A DNA stretch of 14,119 bases from Deltaproteobacteria bacterium. GTDB lineage: Bacteria; Desulfobacterota; Desulfobacteria; Desulfobacterales; SURF-7. The stretch is taken from positions 1 to 14,119 of the forward strand of contig JAFDJC010000053.1 of the NCBI GenBank assembly GCA_019307665.1. Reading direction: 5' to 3'. Below are positions 1 to 5,824 of this stretch, piece after piece. The notes below the pieces were generated by a model. That model was not told the DNA's origin and ran no database searches. It saw only the letters and a list, made by a program, of their open reading frames with translations. The position numbers and the translations under genes were made by a program. Position 1 is the first letter of the stretch. Each line of letters begins with the position of its first letter.

Positions 1-1
1 C

Positions 2-169
2 AAGCTGGCTATTTCAAAAGATTGGGAACTTGATGATCGAAAATCATGGCGCACAGGCTCGTATCGAATGCGATTTAACAGCTTGATATTAAAGCAACTA
101 ATGGATGAAGGTAAAATCTGTAATTTAGATAAGAATAGTATCAACAATCCTTCCTCCTCTTACTTTTGA
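2..169 (+). CDS. C-terminal end of an unidentified protein
   Basis: A reading frame is open from the left edge of the window to a TGA at 167-169 and gives about 55 residues, ending in NPSSSYF. It is polar and charged, with pieces such as [14 protein letters not shown] and [17 protein letters not shown], which read like real protein. I do not recognise the family. The last ten or so codons lie in DNA that, in the next frame, encodes the start of the ComM homology (from about 141). The native end of this protein was therefore probably lost or replaced when the two sequences were joined. It could be the tail of a gene on a mobile element inserted in comM. The reverse strand over 1-140 is also open, so the coding strand is not certain. 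Confidence 0.3.
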   Translation, partial: KLAISKDWELDDRKSWRTGSYRMRFNSLILKQLMDEGKICNLDKNSINNPSSSYF

Positions 170-971
170 CGAGGCAATTGAAACAACCAAAATTTTTTCA
201 GTTGTTGGAATGCTTGGAAACGGCAAAGCGCTTGTTGCGGAAAGACCTTTCAGGTCACCTCATCACACGATTTCGGATGCAGGCCTGATAGGAGGCGGAC
301 ATATTCCAAGGCCAGGCGAAGTAAGTCTTGCACATAATGGAGTCCTTTTTCTGGACGAACTTACGGAATTTAAAAAGCATGTTCTGGAAGTGCTTCGTCA
401 ACCCATAGAAGATCAGATTGTAACAATTGCCAGGGCTGCGTCAACCATCACATATCCTGCAAACTTTATGCTTGCCGCGTCAATGAATCCATGTCCATGC
501 GGCTTTTTGGGAGATACAAAACATGAATGTACTTGCAAGCAAAACCAGATTCAAAAATATATGTCAAAAATTTCCGGACCCCTTCTGGACAGGATCGATA
601 TCCACATGGAAGTGCCGGCTGTTCCCCACAGGGATCTCAGACAGGAAACTGGATCTGAGTCATCCGAAGACATCAGGAAACGGGTGATTGCCTCAAGAAA
701 AATTCAAACAAAAAGATTTGAAAAGACAAAAATATACAGCAACTCACAGATGACCAGCCGCATGATTAAAAAATACTGCAAAACAGACGATGAAGCATCG
801 ATCCTGCTTGAAACAGCCATAGACAGACTCGGTCTCTCCGCCCGTGCTTACAACCGTGTCCTTAAAGTCGCAAGGACGATAGCAGATCTTGAAGGTGAAA
901 AAGACGTAAGAACCTGCCATGTCTCCGAGGCCATTCAATACAGGGGTCTTGACAGGAAACGATTTGCTTGA
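141..971 (+). CDS. comM: ComM/YifB Mg-chelatase-like AAA+ ATPase, 5'-truncated, probably non-functional
   Basis: This is the C-terminal half of a ComM/YifB protein, a hexameric AAA+ helicase that aids branch migration during natural transformation. Family homology starts at [18 protein letters not shown] (about codon 141), before the first ATG at 210, and runs to a normal end at LDRKRFA. Visible elements are [19 protein letters not shown], the Walker B stretch VLFLDEL, the cysteine cluster NPCPCGF...HECTC, the sensor/arginine region [11 protein letters not shown], and the Mg-chelatase C-terminal domain. About 275 residues remain of a usual length near 500. The Lon-like N-terminal domain and Walker A are absent, and an in-frame TAG at 126-128 closes the frame upstream. 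No good ribosome site precedes ATG 210. The gene is therefore most likely a remnant of an interrupted comM. An artefactual assembly join at about 140 would look the same. Confidence 0.85.
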   Translation, partial: STILPPLTFDEAIETTKIFSVVGMLGNGKALVAERPFRSPHHTISDAGLIGGGHIPRPGEVSLAHNGVLFLDELTEFKKHVLEVLRQPIEDQIVTIARAASTITYPANFMLAASMNPCPCGFLGDTKHECTCKQNQIQKYMSKISGPLLDRIDIHMEVPAVPHRDLRQETGSESSEDIRKRVIASRKIQTKRFEKTKIYSNSQMTSRMIKKYCKTDDEASILLETAIDRLGLSARAYNRVLKVARTIADLEGEKDVRTCHVSEAIQYRGLDRKRFA

Positions 972-1029
972 AAACAACCGGCGAGGGATTCCGATTTAAA
1001 ATGCTATTTACATTTCAGAATAAAAGCGG

Positions 1030-1068
1030 TTGACAAAGCGTGCATATTGATGTACATATTAATGTACA
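1030..1068 (+). promoter_or_regulatory. Promoter with YefM-type double TGTACA operator
   Basis: TTGACA at 1030-1035 is a perfect -35 box. A 17-bp spacer leads to a weak -10 around TACATA (1053-1058). Two copies of the palindromic hexamer TGTACA lie at 1051-1056 and 1063-1068, with their centres 12 bp apart. A related TGCATA is at 1041-1046. Tandem TGTACA cores with 12-bp centre spacing are the established geometry of the YefM-YoeB autoregulatory operator, and the next gene is a YefM/Phd-like antitoxin. The operator covers the likely -10 region, so binding of the antitoxin-toxin complex would block transcription. Confidence 0.7.
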
Positions 1069-1092
1069 TTTAAACAGATAGGGAGGGTGTCC

Positions 1093-1356
1093 GTGGAAAA
1101 AATACCGATAACCAAGGCTAGAAACAAATTTATGAAATTACCGGATCAAGCAACTCAGGAAGGGATTATTGCCGTTACAAGGAGGAACAAAGAAGTAATG
1201 GCGGTCATGAGTTGGGAATTATACGAAGGCCTTATTGAAACCCTGGAGGTTATGTCCGATCCCGAACTGATGGAGCATCTGAAAGAAGGACTGGAAGATG
1301 TAAAAGCCGGTAGGACCTATTCACTGTCCGAAGCTTTCGAGAGGCTTGGGCTTTGA
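1093..1356 (+). CDS. Type II toxin-antitoxin system antitoxin, Phd/YefM family
   Basis: This 87-residue protein would bind the operator upstream through its N-terminal half and neutralise the toxin encoded next to it through its C-terminal tail. The N-terminus, EKIPITKARNKFMKLPDQ, and the segment AVTRRNKEVMAVMSWELYEGLIETLEVMSDPELMEHL are typical of Phd/YefM antitoxins. The acidic C-terminus, LKEGLEDVKAGRTYSLSEAF, resembles the toxin-wrapping region. I prefer GTG 1093 over GTG 1087 because GGGAGG at 1081-1086 directly abuts 1087 but sits 6 nt from 1093. The gene overlaps the toxin start by 4 nt (TTGA). Autoregulation is supported by the TGTACA repeats. The family call is firm. Assigning the name yefM specifically is less so. 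Confidence 0.88.
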   Translation: MEKIPITKARNKFMKLPDQATQEGIIAVTRRNKEVMAVMSWELYEGLIETLEVMSDPELMEHLKEGLEDVKAGRTYSLSEAFERLGL

Positions 1357-1667
1357 AATATCGAATCATCATTACCGATACCTGTCTTTCCATGATCGAA
1401 AAAAATGCCGACCGGAAAATCCAGAAAAAGATCTTAAAGCGGATGGAGGCACTTGCCGAAGATCCCGAAAAACAGGGTAAGGAATTGGTGAAGGATCTTT
1501 CCGGATTCCGATCGGTTCGCGCTGCAGGAAGATATCGAATCATTTATAAAATGGATAACCAACGCATTGTTATCTATGCGCTTGCGACCGGAATCCGAAA
1601 AGAGGGCGACAAAAAAGATATCTATCAGATAGCCAAGAAGCTTTTAAAAGCTAGGCTTCTGGATTAA
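1353..1667 (+). CDS. Type II toxin-antitoxin system toxin, RelE/ParE superfamily
   Basis: This 104-residue basic protein starts at TTG 1353, overlapping the antitoxin stop by 4 nt, which implies translational coupling; AGAGG at 1339-1343 may serve as ribosome site. RelE/ParE-fold hallmarks are the N-terminal strand YRIIITD, a helical pair rich in Lys and Glu (KIQKKILKRMEALAEDP), and the segment LVKDLSGFRSVRAAGRYRIIYKMDNQRIVIYALATGIRKEGDKKDIY. That segment contains the conserved G-x-x-x-x-R-x-G-x-Y-R-x-x-Y pattern. RelE members cleave mRNA at the ribosome, whereas ParE members poison gyrase. The sequence alone does not decide between them. The RSVRAAGRYRIIYKM pattern and the Phd/YefM partner favour the RelE side. 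Confidence 0.88.
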   Translation: MKYRIIITDTCLSMIEKNADRKIQKKILKRMEALAEDPEKQGKELVKDLSGFRSVRAAGRYRIIYKMDNQRIVIYALATGIRKEGDKKDIYQIAKKLLKARLLD

Positions 1668-1742
1668 CCGTAGCTTTCCCTTTTACCGACAAGCCCTCAA
1701 CGACAATTATAATATCACTCGTGCTGGAATTGCTGTTCGATC

Positions 1743-1758
1743 TTGACACAAATGTCAA
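1743..1758. repeat. Perfect inverted repeat TTGACA-CAAA-TGTCAA upstream of parA
   Basis: The arms TTGACA (1743-1748) and TGTCAA (1753-1758) are exact inverse complements separated by 4 nt. The element lies about 100 bp before the ParA-type gene in an otherwise AT-rich 190-bp gap (1668-1857). The left arm doubles as a consensus -35 box, but no convincing -10 box follows at 16-18 bp. It may be an operator or part of a promoter. The rest of the gap shows no gene or clear terminator. Confidence 0.35.
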
Positions 1759-1857
1759 TATTTATTAGTTTGACTAAAATTTCAAAACGGTTCGAATATT
1801 TTGTGCTTTGAGCCTGTATATTTTTTTTCAAAGACCTCATGAATCAGAGAGGTTATA

Positions 1858-2571
1858 ATGATTATCAGCTTTGTTCAAACAAAAGGTGGAACCGGCAAAA
1901 GCACACTTGCCTTAAACACAGCCTTTTCTCAAACAATGAATAAAAAATTCAAGTCTATTGCTCTTGTAGAGTTAGATTCACAGGGCACCTTGAATAACTG
2001 GTGGATTGAGCGGGAGGAAGAGGGAAGAAAGCCCGGAAAAATTTCATTTCATCATATTTCAAGCACGCAGAAACAGGTATTTCAAAGTAGTATCCACACG
2101 ATCTCAGCACACAATGAATTGATCATCATGGATATTCCAGGTGAAAGCACCGGCAAACTTCATACAAGATTTGCCTGCGCATTTTCAGATATTGTCATTA
2201 TTCCCATGCGGACTTCAACAAATGACGAACTCGCTTTTGCAGAAAACTTATACCCGATTATAAAAACAGTATTAAAAGTTGCTCCAAAAAAAAGAAATTC
2301 TTTCAATATATTGCCTGCTTTTACACACCCCCAGGCAAAAATACAAAAAATAGTCGAATATTTTGAAGATATTCTACCAAATAATATCAGATGTTTGAAT
2401 GCAGCTTATCCTTCAAGATCAATATATGAAAATTTTAATCGCGAAGGAATGAACCTCAAAGAATATGCCCAACTGGTTGAAAGAAATAAGCGACAAGCAT
2501 TACAGGCTATGAGGGCATTAAACGATATTGAAAAAATCGCAAAAGCTGTTAACAAAATTATGGAGAACTGA
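1858..2571 (+). CDS. ParA/MinD-type (SIMIBI) partition ATPase
   Basis: This 237-residue protein carries the deviant Walker A motif KGGTGKST (residues 9-16), a Walker A'-like stretch VELDSQGT and the Walker B-like IIMDIPG. ParA proteins dimerise on ATP, bind DNA non-specifically and position plasmids, chromosomes or protein cargo. The Walker A' is unusual: ELDSQG replaces the common D-x-D-P-Q. The start at ATG 1858 is supported by GAGAGG at 1847-1852. It is short and has no N-terminal DNA-binding domain, as in type Ib or orphan ParAs. No parB-like CTPase gene follows. Instead a small lysine-rich protein gene starts 1 nt after the stop, so the two are probably co-transcribed partners. Its place beside a toxin-antitoxin pair and a broken comM suggests a plasmid or island remnant, which is an inference. 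Confidence 0.85.
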   Translation: MIISFVQTKGGTGKSTLALNTAFSQTMNKKFKSIALVELDSQGTLNNWWIEREEEGRKPGKISFHHISSTQKQVFQSSIHTISAHNELIIMDIPGESTGKLHTRFACAFSDIVIIPMRTSTNDELAFAENLYPIIKTVLKVAPKKRNSFNILPAFTHPQAKIQKIVEYFEDILPNNIRCLNAAYPSRSIYENFNREGMNLKEYAQLVERNKRQALQAMRALNDIEKIAKAVNKIMEN

Positions 2572-2572
2572 C

Positions 2573-3028
2573 ATGGCTGTCCCAAAAAAAAGAAAAAAAC
2601 TGGCTGAAAAATCAGATAGCCGGAAAAAAACAGTACTTACCCGATCGCAAAAAACGAATCAAAAACCCACAAAACATAAAGCGTTAAAAAAATCATCCGA
2701 AAAAATCGATGAGGCATTTGAAATTATGGCACATATTGACGACAAGGGGGAAACGGCCACTGAAACACCAAAGATCACAAAACCGGCTGACCCGGAAAAG
2801 CCGTCTCGATCTAAACCCGCTTCCAACCGTTTGGGCTTCCGGTTTCACGTGTCACTTGATGCGTTAATGCCTAATAAACAACAACGAAATGCCGACAAAA
2901 GAAAACAACCTGTAAAGGAGTCGGCGGTTATTGATATTGATCTGACCATCCCCTTTCTCTGGGATATACCCATCATAGGAGGCATAACACAAAAAATTTT
3001 TAAAAACTTTAAAACCATCAAGTTCTGA
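2573..3028 (+). CDS. Lysine-rich hypothetical protein coupled to ParA
   Basis: I do not recognise this 151-residue protein. The ATG at 2573 is preferred over the earlier in-frame ATG at 2528 because GGAG at 2562-2565 lies 7 nt upstream and it begins 1 nt after the parA stop. Residues 1-60 are extremely basic and low in complexity (KKRKKLAEKSDSRKKT and further K/S/T-rich sequence), probably disordered and able to bind DNA or RNA. A proline-rich middle (ETPKITKPADPEKPSRSKP) leads to a structured-looking part, LGFRFHVSLDALMPN. The C-terminus is hydrophobic (IDIDLTIPFLWDIPIIGGITQKIF). No ParB CTPase motif, ribbon-helix-helix or helix-turn-helix could be made out. The gene position suggests a partner or cargo adaptor of the ParA ATPase, which is inference only. 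Confidence 0.7.
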   Translation: MAVPKKRKKLAEKSDSRKKTVLTRSQKTNQKPTKHKALKKSSEKIDEAFEIMAHIDDKGETATETPKITKPADPEKPSRSKPASNRLGFRFHVSLDALMPNKQQRNADKRKQPVKESAVIDIDLTIPFLWDIPIIGGITQKIFKNFKTIKF

Positions 3029-3053
3029 CAATATTAATGAAAAGCCTCTAAAT

Positions 3054-3125
3054 CGTCATGCCGGACTTGCTCCGGCATCGATAATATATTGAATTTACTG
3101 GACTCCGGCTTCCGCCGGAGTGACG
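3054..3125. repeat. Two-hairpin palindromic repeat (REP/BIME-like)
   Basis: A 72-bp element is bounded by CGTCA (3054-3058) and TGACG (3121-3125). Inside are two perfect hairpins: ATGCCGGA/TCCGGCAT around a 5-nt loop (3058-3078), and ACTCCGGC/GCCGGAGT around a 4-nt loop (3102-3121). About 23 bp of AT-rich sequence separates them. The CCGG cores and TCA/TGA outer ends resemble interspersed palindromic repeats common in intergenic DNA of many Proteobacteria and Desulfobacterota. It may also act as a transcript end or RNA-stabilising structure for the parA pair, although no T-run follows. Confidence 0.75.
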
Positions 3126-3165
3126 GAATTGGATATTTTACGAAGCTATCAACGGCGCCGACACC

Positions 3166-4038
3166 ATGAAAATACTCTATACTTCCGACATACACGCAAG
3201 CAACAGCCATCTGGTTTCAATGCTTTCAGTTGCAAACAAGGAATCTGTCGATTGCATAATTGTCGGAGGAGACATTATCCCTCATCACCTTCCGGGTGAA
3301 CAGCGATCCGGCATTCTCGATGCCCAGGCAGCATATCTTGAGGATACCTTTATACCTTCTTTAAAGAGCTTTAAGCAGAAAAGGGATATATCTTTATATC
3401 TTGATATGTCGAATGACGATTTTGCCTGTAACAGGACTGTTCTTGAAGAATACAAGGGAGATCTTTTTTATCTTTTGCACATGGAGAAGCATCCGCTGAC
3501 AGACTCCGTCGATATAATCGGTTATATGAATGTTCCTCCAACTCCATTCGGTAGAAAAGACTGGGAAAAACCTGATTCAAGAGCATGGCCTTATGCACCG
3601 GGCGGATACGTTACACTGAACGGTGTTATATCAGATAACGGCACAATAAAAGAGAAGGTTATACATCTCGACTCAGAGGATACCATTGAGAATGATCTCA
3701 AAAAATTGTCGGAAAATATAAATAAGCCGTTTGTTTTTGTATCACATACACCGCCTTATAATACACCGTTAGATGTTATAGCGGACGGCACTCATGTGGG
3801 AAGCATGAGTGTGCGGAATTTTATAGAGAAGTGGTCTGTTCATAATAGAATCAAAGCTTCTCTTCACGGCCATATACACGAGTCACCGAAAAGATCGGGT
3901 TCAATCAGCACAAAGATTGCCAATGTGTTGTGTGTCAATCCAGGCCAGGGTAATGGAGACAGTTCAAAATTTCGATATGTGATATTCGATTTTGATATGT
4001 CGGGTACAAATCGCATGCAGATTTTAAACAGAAATTAA
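3166..4038 (+). CDS. Calcineurin-like metallophosphoesterase
   Basis: This 290-residue protein has the two-metal site of the calcineurin-like phosphoesterase fold: D-x-H at residues 8-10, GGD (D36), SNDD (N83), VSHTPP (H194) and GHIHES (H236, H238). These coordinate an Fe/Mn/Zn pair that hydrolyses phosphate mono- or diesters. The substrate cannot be told from sequence. The third motif is SNDD rather than the usual GNH(D/E), so the catalytic His position is Asp, which occurs in some subfamilies. No signal peptide is visible, so it should be cytosolic. No clear Shine-Dalgarno precedes ATG 3166. It stands alone between a palindromic repeat and the alcohol dehydrogenase operon, with 144 bp on the downstream side. 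Confidence 0.85.
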   Translation: MKILYTSDIHASNSHLVSMLSVANKESVDCIIVGGDIIPHHLPGEQRSGILDAQAAYLEDTFIPSLKSFKQKRDISLYLDMSNDDFACNRTVLEEYKGDLFYLLHMEKHPLTDSVDIIGYMNVPPTPFGRKDWEKPDSRAWPYAPGGYVTLNGVISDNGTIKEKVIHLDSEDTIENDLKKLSENINKPFVFVSHTPPYNTPLDVIADGTHVGSMSVRNFIEKWSVHNRIKASLHGHIHESPKRSGSISTKIANVLCVNPGQGNGDSSKFRYVIFDFDMSGTNRMQILNRN

Positions 4039-4182
4039 TAAACGCCTTGAAAAAACAGTATTTTTTTGTTGCTTTTTATAAAAAAATTTTGCACTGTCTC
4101 AAAAGAGTTGGAAAAGTGATTATTATCTCTAATACCGGTAGGTCTATAGCACATTGCATACACGATAAATAAGGAGGAAAAA

Positions 4183-5358
4183 ATGCTGCCAGAATTTTAT
4201 CAGTTTCAACACCCCACTAAAATGATATATGGCGAAGGGCTTGCATCTGATTTTTCACATGAATTGGAAGGGTTGAATGCAAAAAAATATTTTGTGGTAT
4301 CCGATCATGTGATCAATAATCTTGGGCTCCTCAAAGAAGTAAAAGAGGGGATGGAACAGGGAGGAATTACTGTTACCGGCCAGTTTTTGGATGTCCCTCA
4401 GGATGCATCGATAGAATCTGTCGAAGCTATCAGCAAGCAGGCCACTGAAACCGGCGCTGAAGGACTGATCGCAATCGGCGGCGGAAGTGTTATCGATGCA
4501 ACCAAAGCAGCCAATTTCACATTCTCCCATGGCGGAGATTTTATTGAAGATTACTCCGGAGCCGGAACACTCACAGAACATTTGAAGCCATTTGTAGTAA
4601 TACCCACAACAGCTGGAACCGGAAGTGAATGCACAATTGCGGCGGTTGTCTACGATATAGAGAATAAAACTAAGCTGGCCTTTTCCGACAGTTATCTTCT
4701 ACCTGTCCTTGCCATCCTTGATCCTTTAATGACCAAATCCCTACCGCCAGGTCTGACCGCCTCCACAGGCATGGATGCACTGACGCATGCCGTTGAGTCT
4801 TATGTGGGAATCGACACGTCTCCTCATTCCGAAGCACTTGCAGTTGGGGCCATTGAGCTAATCTTTAAAAATCTCGTTCGATCCACGGAAAACGGAGATG
4901 ATCTGGAAGCCCGTGGAGCAATGCTGATTGCATCGAACATGGCAGGCACTTCATTTTCCCACTCCATGTGCGGCTGTGTCCACGGTATGGCGCATCCCAC
5001 CGGAGCTCTTTTCCGTGTACCTCACGGTGTTGCCAATACGATATTTTTGCCCCATGGAATGGAATATAATTTTGAGGAATGCAAGGAAAAATACGCCAAA
5101 CTGGCATATTTTATGGGAGAAGATGTGTCAGGGTTATCAGTTGATGATGCCGCAAGAAAGGCCATTGATGCTGTCAGAAATCTTACCAAAAACCTGAACA
5201 AGGCAGGCGGTCTCCCGATTAGACTACGAGATGTGGGAGTGCCTGAAGAAAGACTGGCTGAGATCGCGGAAGGTGCTGTTGAAGATGGAACATGCATATA
5301 TAATATTCGCGAAGTGGTTGCCGAGGAAATCCTTGTACACGTAAAAAATGCATATTAA
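4183..5358 (+). CDS. Iron-containing (group III) alcohol dehydrogenase
   Basis: This 391-residue NAD(P)-dependent dehydrogenase interconverts an alcohol and its aldehyde or ketone. It shows the nucleotide-binding GGGSVID (99-105), PTTAGTGSE (141-149), and the four Fe2+ ligand positions Asp198 and His202 (TGMDALTHAVESY), His267 (CVHGMAHP) and His281 (VPHGVAN). Length and domain order (Rossmann-like, then all-helical) are normal for the family. The start has a near-perfect AAGGAGG at 4171-4177. It opens a tight operon with the SCP2 protein (26-nt gap) and the aldehyde oxidoreductase, so it most likely supplies or consumes the aldehyde handled by the latter. The exact substrate is unknown. The 144-bp leader (4039-4182) is AT-rich and contains no promoter I would defend. 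Confidence 0.93.
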   Translation: MLPEFYQFQHPTKMIYGEGLASDFSHELEGLNAKKYFVVSDHVINNLGLLKEVKEGMEQGGITVTGQFLDVPQDASIESVEAISKQATETGAEGLIAIGGGSVIDATKAANFTFSHGGDFIEDYSGAGTLTEHLKPFVVIPTTAGTGSECTIAAVVYDIENKTKLAFSDSYLLPVLAILDPLMTKSLPPGLTASTGMDALTHAVESYVGIDTSPHSEALAVGAIELIFKNLVRSTENGDDLEARGAMLIASNMAGTSFSHSMCGCVHGMAHPTGALFRVPHGVANTIFLPHGMEYNFEECKEKYAKLAYFMGEDVSGLSVDDAARKAIDAVRNLTKNLNKAGGLPIRLRDVGVPEERLAEIAEGAVEDGTCIYNIREVVAEEILVHVKNAY

Positions 5359-5384
5359 TCTATTAATTAAAAAGGAGTGAAAAC

Positions 5385-5801
5385 ATGGCAGTTTTTGAAA
5401 GTACTGAAAAATTTGAAGAGGTTCTTGGCGGTTTTTTCCAGCTTATTGCAGACACACCGGCGGTGGCAGACAAGCTGTTGAAATCAAAGTTGATTATTCG
5501 TTTTAATTATGCCGATCCTGATCTTGTTCTGGTAATCGACTGCTCAGGTGATAAAATTGATGTCCGTGCGCATGACATGGAAACCAAAGCGATTGTTGAT
5601 ATGAAGATGAGTTCGGATATTGCCCACAAATTCTGGTTTGGAAAAGTCAATTTGACCATGGCATTAACGCGCAGACAGATGGTGGCAAAAGGGCCTGTCC
5701 CGAAAATATTGAAACTGCTTCCAGCTATCAAGCCGACATATGCCATGTACCCCAAGTATCTAAATGATAATGGATTTGAAAAATATAATATTCATTCATA
5801 A
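5385..5801 (+). CDS. SCP2 sterol/lipid-binding domain protein
   Basis: This 138-residue single-domain protein of the sterol carrier protein 2 fold has a hydrophobic tunnel that binds fatty acyl chains, acyl-CoA or other lipids. The segment MSSDIAHKFWFGKVNLTMALTRRQMVAKGPVPKILKLLP matches the typical SCP2 C-terminal half: conserved W-x-G-x-x-N/D-x-x-x-A, then K-G-P/D-x-x-K-x-x-x-L. The N-terminal half provides the alternating strands FNYADPDLVLVIDCSGDKIDV. AAGGAG lies 5' of ATG 5385. No signal peptide is seen. It sits between an alcohol dehydrogenase and an aldehyde:ferredoxin oxidoreductase and should be made together with them. A role in presenting a hydrophobic alcohol or aldehyde, or in scaffolding, is an inference from this context. 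Confidence 0.85.
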   Translation: MAVFESTEKFEEVLGGFFQLIADTPAVADKLLKSKLIIRFNYADPDLVLVIDCSGDKIDVRAHDMETKAIVDMKMSSDIAHKFWFGKVNLTMALTRRQMVAKGPVPKILKLLPAIKPTYAMYPKYLNDNGFEKYNIHS

Positions 5802-5824
5802 ACATAGCATCCGAGGTTAATGTC

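Noticed and set aside
210..212. ATG 210 as the native start of the ComM-like gene
   Set aside because: Family homology extends upstream to about 141, and no ribosome site precedes 210. The true start lay in the missing half.
1030..1068. CRISPR-like or satellite repeat made of TGTACAT units
   Set aside because: Only two exact units exist with a 12-bp period, and operator geometry explains them better.
4039..4100. Intrinsic terminator after the metallophosphoesterase in the A/T-rich runs
   Set aside because: There are T-runs and A-runs but no GC-containing stem directly before a T-run.
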